Shown one piece after another: positions 57,076-64,000 of a stretch of 64,000 bases of DNA. The position numbers and the translations under genes are program-made. The notes below the pieces were generated by a model. That model did no database searches, was not told the origin of the DNA, and saw only the letters and a program-made list of their open reading frames with translations. Numbering within the stretch: position 1 is the first letter of the stretch; each line of letters opens with the position of its first letter. Source of the DNA: Dermanyssus gallinae (taxonomy: Eukaryota > Arthropoda > Arachnida > Mesostigmata > Dermanyssidae); assembly GCA_003439945.1 (NCBI GenBank), contig QVRM01005665.1:130001-194000 (forward strand), read 5' to 3'.

Positions 57076-57122
57076 GGAATTAATCGAATATGGAACTCGC
57101 TGTAACACAATAGAGGGTACAG
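57076..57122 (+). CDS. CD36/SCARB-family gene, small exon 4
   Basis: A 47-bp exon with acceptor TTTTATTTTCAG and donor GTAAAT. It is open in the frame set by exon 3: T-ELIEYGTRCNTIEGT then G of the next codon. Family members have a C-x-x-I-x-GTDG segment here, and the dangling G would begin Asp. The short length and match of phase make a chance find unlikely. The next exon (FPP... region with the disulfide-rich part) was not found in the remaining 6.9 kb, so the gene probably continues past the window or is truncated by insertions. Confidence 0.8.
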
Positions 57123-57334
57123 GTAAATTTGCTACAGATAAATACATCTGAATAGCTGTTTTTTTAACGCTCTGACAACTACATTTTTAGACGCTCGTAA
57201 TGGGCTAAGTTGCCTGTGGCACGATAGCGTCTAAATGCATCTATCGTCATCGCGTTCTCGTACTGGAATTATATAGGCTTTCTCCATGAGAGGTATGTAG
57301 CAGCAAGGCAATGACAACCACGTCCAACAAATTC
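57123..57334. other. CD36 intron 4, nothing recognised
   Basis: Includes the non-tRNA body of the repeat that follows on the minus strand. Confidence 0.4.
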
Positions 57335-57440
57335 AACCAGCACGGCCAGGGCTCGAACTAGCGATGTTTTCTAACCGTGGTTGCCATGGCAACGCCCCGT
57401 TTCGAACGGTGCGTTAGCCGCCTAAGCCACCGCCGCTATC
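57335..57440 (-). repeat. tRNA-like SINE head, second family
   Basis: On the minus strand TGGCTTAGGCGGCTAACGC is A-box-like and AGTTCGAGCCC (57349-57359) B-box-like, about 70 bases apart, with an insertion between them (CGTTTCGAACGG, GCGTTGCCATGGCAACCACG) that is not tRNA-like. Body sequence continues toward lower coordinates. The body differs from the SINE at 10.1 and 19.3 kb. Confidence 0.6.
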
Positions 57441-57894
57441 AAATCACTGCCTATATATATATATATAATTTGAGTTTATAATATAATTTTTTTTATTAAT
57501 AAGTATATTATCCATACTATGAATCCATAGTTAGTGATTATATAACCTAACCTTTATATATTTAAATACAAATATTTTAATTTTATGTTAAGAAATATGT
57601 TTATAATTTTTGATCCTTGTAATTCTATTAAATTAAATTGACTGATAATATTAGTTTATTTATTAATATTACCATGCCAATATTGAATAATATTTAACCG
57701 TTTTTTTTCTTAGATTTTATATTTAAAAAGAGAAATTTAAAAAATTATTAACAAAAATCAATATATTACCACTTATTTAACAATAAGAATCTTTATATTC
57801 ATCATATACAATAATTTTATAAGATTATTTTCATATATATATATATATTTTTTTTTTTGTCTTCTACACCTACTGTCTGACGTAAAAACGACTT
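57441..57894. repeat. AT-rich low-complexity region
   Basis: About 450 bp with very low G+C, including (TA)n tracts at 57452-57468 and 57834-57848. No coding potential. Confidence 0.9.
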
Positions 57895-58040
57895 TGGATT
57901 TTTTTATTTAATATAGGAGGTTACGGAAATGCATGGTGCTGGCAGCTGGGTAGGTAACAGGGATTAGTGTGGGACTCTTAAAACCATTAATCCGAGCAAT
58001 TCCCCATCCCCTCACTCGTAATTTTGTGGTACTTCTTGGC
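57895..58040 (-). repeat. R1-like 3'-untranslated-region fragment
   Basis: After a T run (57899-57905) the sequence GGAGGTTACGGAAATGCATG and a following TAGTGTGGGACTC block match the 3' untranslated regions at 32940 and 56045. Nothing else of the element is present. Confidence 0.6.
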
Positions 58041-58203
58041 AAACACTTCACCATAAAGTCAGCAAGAACACGACGACAATAAGTATTCCTAAAAACCGTA
58101 ACAGCGGTTGTAACTAGGCCGACAACAAGGCGGCTTCACGGGCTTCACTGCACCCCAACCTCCTTCCACCCCTATTTAGTAAATACAAACATTTTTAATT
58201 CTA

Positions 58204-59990
58204 GGATTTGGCATGGCGGGCGGAGCGGAGACTGCCGTACACGCAGCAAGAGCTTTTATGCAATCAAGTCCCCACGGTACGGCACTCCTAAAGTTGGATT
58301 TTCGCAATGCATTCAACACCATCCGTAGAAATCACCTCCACCATGCGGTCCGGGATGCAGTCCCGGAACTTTTCACCTTAGTGGAACATGCGTACAAAGA
58401 GCCATCCGTCCTGTTGTTTGGCGCCGCGACGTTGCATTCGGCATCGGGCATACAGCAGGGGGACCCCTTGGGACCGGCCTTATGCAGCCTGGGGATACGT
58501 GAGCTGGTTGGCTCCGTTCAAGTGCCATTCAACGCTTGGTACCTAGACGATGGCACACTTGGTGGACCGACGGTGGACTTACTCGATGAGGTGCGCAGAG
58601 CCCTCGCTTTCGAGGTCTGGCGCTGAACACGGCCAAATGCGAGGTGTTCGCTCCGGGGACAGGCCTAGACAACTCCACATTGAGCGCCTTGCTTAAGCTG
58701 CTACCGGGGTGTCTCTGTCGTGGCTTACCACGAAATAAACCTTATTGGCGCACCTCTGCTCTTGTTGGGACAACTCGACCCCTTGATGGACAGATTGTGG
58801 GCGATGCAGGAACGTCTTCCGCTTGTTGAAGGCCACCAGGGACTCTACCTGCTTCGCTCGTCGTTGTCCGCGTGTCGTATCGTACATATTTTAAGGTCCA
58901 TAGACTGCTCAGGCGATTTGAAACATCTTCTCCAACCATTCGACGACTAGGTGGTGAAGGCCCTACAGACTGCTGGTGCTGAGTCTAAACTTACGACCAC
59001 GAGAAATGCGCCAGGCGGCCCTCCCCACTTTAATGGGCGGCCTTGGTCTTCACCCGGCTCGATCCTTGGCGGGCCCGGCCGTGGCTGCCTCGATGCATGC
59101 TACGTCGGAAAATGCCCAGCGCCTGCTCCCGCCGGCGGCTCGGGCATTGTTCGAGGCGGCTCGTGACGATATAGCGACTGGACTTCAAGCTTCATCGCCT
59201 GGTCCCGATAGACTTGCCTGTTAGAGGGCCTGGGCCGAGAAGGCCCACGAAGCTTTGCTTGGTAAGCGACTGGTTGCTTGCACTACCCGCTGACTTACTG
59301 GGTACCCACCTTGATGACCAATCCACTCAGATATGCGTTGGCCTGAGTTTGGGAGCTGATTTGGTTGAGTCACACAAATGCTCCTGTGGCGAGCCCGTCG
59401 GGCGACTCGCCAGACACGGCCTGTCGTGCGCTCACGCAGCGGGCCGGCGCCCAAGACACACTGCCCTCAATGAAATACTTGCAAGATTGCTGCGGAGGGC
59501 GGGGATTCGCTGCGTCCTGGAACCACCTGGGCTTTCAAGAGACGACGGTAAGCGCCCCGGTATAACCCCTTGATACCCTTCTATAAGGGTCGTTTCCTGG
59601 TGTTGGATGCGACGGTGACCGACTCTCTGACCCCTTGACTTGTCGGTCCCGGCGCGTTTCACCCGGGGACTGCCGTTTCGCGAGCTGAGACCTCAAAGAT
59701 AAGAAAGTATGCGGACCTAAGTCGGGCGCATTACTTTTCGCCATTCGCCAAGAGGGCGCACGCCTTCTTCTCCTAGCGACTGTCCCTAGAGATCCAAAGA
59801 GGTAACGCGACCTCAGTGCTCGGAACTATGAGAGACTGGATGGACCCGGACCTTTGCGCCAGGTGGCGGGCAGGACTTTCTCACGGGCATGAGCGATAGA
59901 GCGGCTACGGCGCGCAGAAGGAGCAACTAGGTCGACGAGCAGCAACGTCGTGAAGCATTATATATATTCTTCTAAATAAACCAAAAATTC
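58204..59990 (+). pseudogene. Non-LTR RT of the QQGDP/YLDD group, copy 3, with possible endonuclease domain
   Basis: The frame 58213-58626 gives ETAVHAARAFMQ, LKLDFRNAFNTIRRNHLHHA (catalytic Asp intact), SASGIQQGDPLGPALCSLGI and NAWYLDDGTLGG (catalytic YLDD intact). LNTAKCEVFAPGTG and LLKLLPGC follow after a frame change. PTLMGGLGLHPARSLAGPAV lies at 59025-59085. Frame 59214-59573 has KCSCGEPVGRLARHGLSCAH and RRPRHTALNEILARLLRRAG, a Cys/His cluster, then EPPGLSRDDGKRP. After a one-base shift comes FYKGRFLVLDATVTDSLTP, and later KIRKYADLSRAHYFSP and RLSLEIQRGNATSVLGTM. The KRP(D)G...LDATVTD...K-KY layout suggests a PD-(D/E)XK-like endonuclease (inference). AATAAA lies at 59975-59980, with an A-rich tail near 59994-60002. 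Confidence 0.82.
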
Positions 59991-60167
59991 CTTTAAAAAA
60001 AATATATATAAAGTCGTCTGCTAGACAGTCGGGTGTCCAGTTCGTCTTAAATAGTGCTCCCACAAATTAAGTGATTTTTGTTCACCTACTCCACCTTTGA
60101 GTCTTCTGTGTTGGTGTAGTGACTTATCCTTCCATCCTGGACTTCACTGTGCCATCTTGGTGATCAA

Positions 60168-61208
60168 ATAGCTTCTCAAGGCAAGAAACGCAGAGACCTC
60201 GAAAATGACACACAGTCCGCACCTAAGAAACCTTCACACGAACCGAGGAAATGCCCAAACTGCTATCGGCGAGTTGGCCCAACGAACTACATACAGTGTA
60301 GTACCTGTCAGCAACGCGTACATGTCCGCTGTACTCAAATAACTACGGATGATGTTGTTAACGAAACAGCCGCATTTACCGGTCTGCAGTGCAACGAATG
60401 CAATCCACCCGACCATGACTCCAGCAGCGATATTGATAATCATATGGACGCTGCTGACAATGCAGATTCTCTCACTGGCAAACTGTCAACAGATGAGATC
60501 CTACGTGCACTGCTCAAAGGCATGCGTGCACTTCGCAGGTCGAATGCACGGCTTGAACGTCAAGTGTGTGATTTGACTGAGAAAGTGGAGAAGTTGACTG
60601 CTTCTCGTGACAACGTACACATGCGTGGACGACGTGCACGTCGCTCTCCCTCTTCTCTCTCACGCTCTGCCTCTCGCTCCGCCTCTTCGCAACGTGCGGC
60701 TAGGGTGTCCTTCAGTGGAGTGAAAAACAGCATAGGCGCCGCGATTGGCGCACATAATTACCCAAGACGCGGGACAAATTGGGGCGGGGCTAGCGGTAAG
60801 AGAGGCAACCGACGCTTTCTTCGGGTTGGTGATTCGGCATCCTCCTCGTCGTCCCAGCTGCAGCGGAAACAATTAGAGAGAGATCGGCCGACTCAATCAA
60901 CTGCTTCTCAATTGCCCGTTGCTCGTTTTCAAATGAAACACAAAGATGTTTTTGTATCTAATCTAGACAAGACAGTAACGGCAGCTCGAATGAATGAACA
61001 TCTAAAAGCGCATTCTATCAGCCCTCTCAAGATACGTAAAGTTCAGCCTAGATTCGCTACTCATGCGTCATTCATAATAACTGTGTCACAGATTGACTAC
61101 CCCAAACTATTTTGTGATGCGGCATGGACTCATGGAACAACAGTAATGGACTTTAGAGATCGAGGGGGAAAAATTGAAATAGTTGATGAGTTCCCACGTG
61201 CGCCCTGA
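60168..61208 (+). pseudogene. CR1/L2-like ORF1: PHD finger, coiled coil, RS-rich, RNA-binding tail
   Basis: An open frame runs to TGA 61206-61208. The codon aligned with the start Met of the copy at 9415 is ATA at 60168 (I-ASQGKKRRDL), so the start is probably mutated; the first ATG in frame is 60444. Residues about 25-80 form a PHD-type C4HC3 finger: CPNC, CSTCQQRVHVRC, CNEC. A coiled coil follows (ILRALLKGMRALRRSNARLE, DLTEKVEKL), then an Arg/Ser-rich block, and a C-terminal module (DVFVSNLDKTVTAARMNEHL, ASFIITVSQIDYPKLFCDAA) resembling the gag-like fold found at the end of such ORF1 proteins. ORF2 begins in the same frame straight after the stop. Confidence 0.85.
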
Positions 61209-63973
61209 CTGGCGCCTACTCAGCCCCACGTTACCTCGGACCTCGACCGGACAAACTCTCACACTACGTATCCAACCCCAAACAAGCCCATCAAGTACCT
61301 ACTTTTTAATGCCGCATCCCTTACTAAGAGAGGAGCTTGCGACTCCTTAAGTTTGTACACTGCGCTCCACCACGTTGATATCATCTGTATTACTGAGACG
61401 TGGGCTACCGACAACCTGTCGTCGGCCGAACTTTCTCTTGGTGGTCGCTACTCGGTTTTTCGGAAAGATCGAGTTGGACGAATCGGGGGCGGCGTCTGCA
61501 TTCTTGTGAACCTTGAACTAACCTGTTGCGAGGTTAACATGCCTCAGTCATCTGCCGAGATCATTGCTGTGGACATTATGTGTAACTCAGCATCGCGTCA
61601 CCGGGTAATCTGTGCGTATTTTTCGCCAACTGGATCGACAACTGATCTTAGGCAGCGCATGGCATCACTCTGTGAAGTTCTAGAAAAAGTTGTCCAGACC
61701 GATTACCCCGTTCTTCTGCTAGGGGATATGAACCTTCCGTCTATAGTCTGGAAACCGTTGACCCTAACTGGACCACCCGATAGCAAGGAGCATTTGTTTA
61801 CGGCGTTCTGCATTGAATCTGGACTTACTCAGCTTGTCACCTGCCCAACTCGTCCAAGAAGTGGCAATGTTTTAGATCTCATCCTCACTGATAACGAGGA
61901 TCTGGTGGCTAACATTGATGTCCGGCCTTCGCCTGTAAAGTCTGATCACATGGCTGTTTATTTTGAACTGGTCTCAGACAAGCCGTTCGTGCCCTTGCAA
62001 CCAAGGGTTAACTACTTGAAGGCCAACTACGACGCAATTGGCGCGTATTTGATGTCCATTGATTGGCGCCAAATTCTCTCTATATGTTCTTCTGCCAACG
62101 AACAATATGAAACCTTTGTGAATATATCTTTGGACCTTCTTGATCGTTTTTTCGCCGCTACATCGTGCCCAATCATCCCCTATCGATAAGTATATTGCTC
62201 GACTTTCCGCTCGTCTAAGCCGTGATTTGTCTGGACTATCTGAAGAATTGCATATACGACTGTCCCGCAAACTAGGTCGCGCATCATCTCGCTTACGCCG
62301 TATAGAAGAAGACAAGCTGGATCCTAATGACGCTAAGTGTTTCTTTCGCTATGCCAAGAAGCGTCTAAATTTCCAGGTAGGGGTAGCTCCCCTTACCTGT
62401 GACGGCCACATAGCTGTGGAAGATGCTGATAAATCAGAAGTTGTAAGACGTCATTTCGAAACTGTATACAAACAGCCTGGCGACTCAAGCTTTGTAGCGA
62501 CTAAGCCAACAGATTCCTGTCTCAATGACGTCGTATTCACGCCCGAGCTTATCTACACGAAACTGCGTGAAACAAAGAGGAAGTGCAGCCTGACACCCGA
62601 CGGGCTCCCGCCAATTTTCTTTAACGAATTGGCCTTAGCCCTCGCGGAACCTTTGGCAATGATCTTTACCCGTAGTTTCGAAGATGGAAAGGTCCCCCTA
62701 ATTTTTAAAGAGTCTGTTGTGACGGCTGTGCACAAAAAGGGACCGCGATCCCTTCCAGAAAACTACCGACCGGTAGCTCAAGGCTCTATACCGTGCCTTA
62801 TCATGGAAAAAATTATCGTCGATAAAATTTATAACTACCTCGACGCCTATGAACTCTTGGACCCTCATCAGCATGGGTTTAGAAGGGGGCGCTCTACTGT
62901 AACTCAGCTTCTCGAGGTCTGCCACGATTGGGCGCGTAACAGGGCCATCCCCATACATACGGTCTACTTTGACTTCTCGCGAGCATTCGACAGGGTAAAT
63001 CATAAGATTCTCTTATCTAAAATGGCGGCGCTAGGAATTGGCCCTCGAATCCTGGCTTGGTGTCACTCTTATCTAACGAAACGTTTCCTTCGCCGTAAAA
63101 GTCGGTGACTCGGTCTCGAAGCGCTCCCCATGCCCTTCTGGGGTTCCTCAAGGCTCCTGCCTAGGCCCTCTTATGTACATAATCTTTGCTCAGGACTTGG
63201 GAGTATGTCTTCGCAACCTGAACATAACATACAAAATGTATGCAGATGATTTAAAAATATATGCCCAGATTAGAGGAAACGAGGACCGCCTGAATATTCA
63301 AGCAGCCATTAATAGTATTGCCACCTGGTGTGAGCTAAATGATATGGTAATTTCAGTTCCAAAGTGCGCGGTCCTGAAGACAGCTCCCGACAACTTCAAG
63401 TACCACCTAAAAGATTTTCCTATACCTGAGGTAACATCCTACAAGGACCTAGGAGTTACGTTCGATAGACATATGAAGTTTCGGGCGCACATTGCCGGTT
63501 CAGCAAAAGCTGCCTCTCGACTAAGTAATCTTATACTAAGAGTATTCTCATCGCAAGATGCCTCCAAATACCTGCGTCTTTATGAAGCCCTAGTAGTGCC
63601 AAAATGGTCATACTGTGCTCACGTGTGGACGCCTTTTTACGACAAGGATATATGTTTGCTGCAGCGTATTCAGGACAAGTTTTTAAAGAGAGTTTCAAGA
63701 AGGTGCAACTTGACGCGTGACAGAGTCGTACTCCCAAGTGTCGCGGGGTACCAGCGTCGTGTTGACTACCGCGTTTTTAAATATCTTATACGCAATGATC
63801 AGATTAATAAGTTTTACCACGTGCGATCAAACAGCCTACGGAGTCGCGGTTCCATTCAACCGCACGAGATAGCCAATGTGGCAGTCGTTAACCACTCATT
63901 TGTTTGGCGAACAGCTCGCCTTGCCCGCGAATGCGAGCAATTCATTTCCATTGTTCAACCCCTTTTTAAATAA
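61209..63973 (+). pseudogene. CR1/L2-like ORF2: APE endonuclease, reverse transcriptase
   Basis: The frame is open directly after the ORF1 stop and contains IKYLLFNAASLTKRG (first endonuclease strand) before any ATG; the first in-frame ATG is about 61537. Endonuclease motifs: ICITETWATDN, VLLLGDMNLPSIVW (Met for the usual Phe) and VKSDHMAVYF. A frameshift at about 62140-62189 leads to the frame 62140-63108: KCSLTPDGLPPIFFNELALA, VTAVHKKGPRSLPENYRPVA, HQHGFRRGRSTVTQLLEVC and VYFDFSRAFDRVNHK (catalytic Asp). A second shift near 63080 leads to SGVPQGSCLGPLMYIIFAQD and YKMYADDLKIYAQI (catalytic YADD). Stop is TAA near 63973. Only two frameshifts and a start/UGA problem separate this copy from an intact protein; all catalytic motifs remain. 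Confidence 0.9.
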
Positions 63974-64000
63974 AGGAGACATTTGTATTGTATTGTATTG
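63974..64000 (+). repeat. (ATTGT)n 3' tail of the CR1/L2-like element
   Basis: The stop region TTTAAATAAAGGAGAC is followed by ATTTGTATTGTATTGTATTG repeats to the end of the window. The AATAAA overlaps the stop codon. Confidence 0.85.

Larger units (their letters stand above)
60003..64000 (+). mobile_element. CR1/L2-like retrotransposon, nearly complete, right end at window edge
   Basis: An untranslated leader (about 60003-60167) is followed by ORF1 (PHD finger and coiled coil), ORF2 (APE endonuclease and RT) and a very short 3' region ending in (ATTGT)n repeats from 63980 to the window end. Short 3' tandem tails instead of poly(A) are typical of CR1/L2-group elements. The exact 5' boundary is not defined by a target duplication because the right flank is outside the window. 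Confidence 0.88.

Noticed and set aside
1..64000. CRISPR array, prophage or bacterial defence island
   Set aside because: No regularly spaced repeats of that type, no bacterial gene organisation; all evidence is eukaryotic.

Overview
This window is eukaryotic and very probably from an arthropod genome. It has spliced exons with GT-AG borders, tRNA-derived SINEs, long AT microsatellites and a dense crowd of decayed R1-, R2-, CR1/L2- and I-like non-LTR retrotransposons plus mariner and Tc1 DNA transposons. No rRNA gene, bacterial operon, CRISPR array or prophage is visible. The exact lineage cannot be read from the sequence.

Host genes. The only host protein family I can support is the CD36 / scavenger receptor class B family, present twice in divergent orientation. 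On the plus strand, four exons (38218-38525, 53189-53419, 54962-55102, 57076-57122) join in frame and give the N-terminal membrane segment and about 240 residues of the ectodomain. The gene continues beyond what I can identify. On the minus strand, a paralogous second exon lies at 8366-8581 and a probable C-terminal exon at 2814-2957. About 30 kb of mostly transposon sequence lies between the two.

Mobile elements, left to right. A broken CR1/L2-like copy (1-1137), an endonuclease scrap (7140-7740), a CR1-like PHD ORF1 (8815-9415), a nearly complete R1-clade copy with 11-bp target duplications (10868-15230), a mariner (16674-17951), an internally deleted R1-like copy on the minus strand (about 20640-24500), a Tc1 with one truncated end (25998-27560), a gag/RT deletion copy (27565-29350), a second mariner (29729-31013), further R1-like pieces (31845-34390, 35058-35260), an RT element whose relatives carry a possible restriction-like endonuclease (36600-37870), an R1-like copy split by an R2-clade insertion (38888-46080 with 40546-43398 nested), an I-like element with three zinc knuckles (47490-51853), more R1 scraps (55370-58040), another RT/endonuclease copy (58204-59990), and a CR1/L2-like element reaching the right edge (about 60003-64000) with nearly all of both ORFs.

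Most elements from 38.5 to 53.2 kb lie inside the first visible CD36 intron. The layout reads as two scavenger-receptor genes whose introns and intergenic space have been inflated by layered, nested insertions. The two most noteworthy points are the CR1-like element whose ORF1 and ORF2 share one reading frame separated by a single UGA, with no AUG ahead of the endonuclease, and the R2-clade element sitting inside an R1-clade element away from ribosomal DNA.
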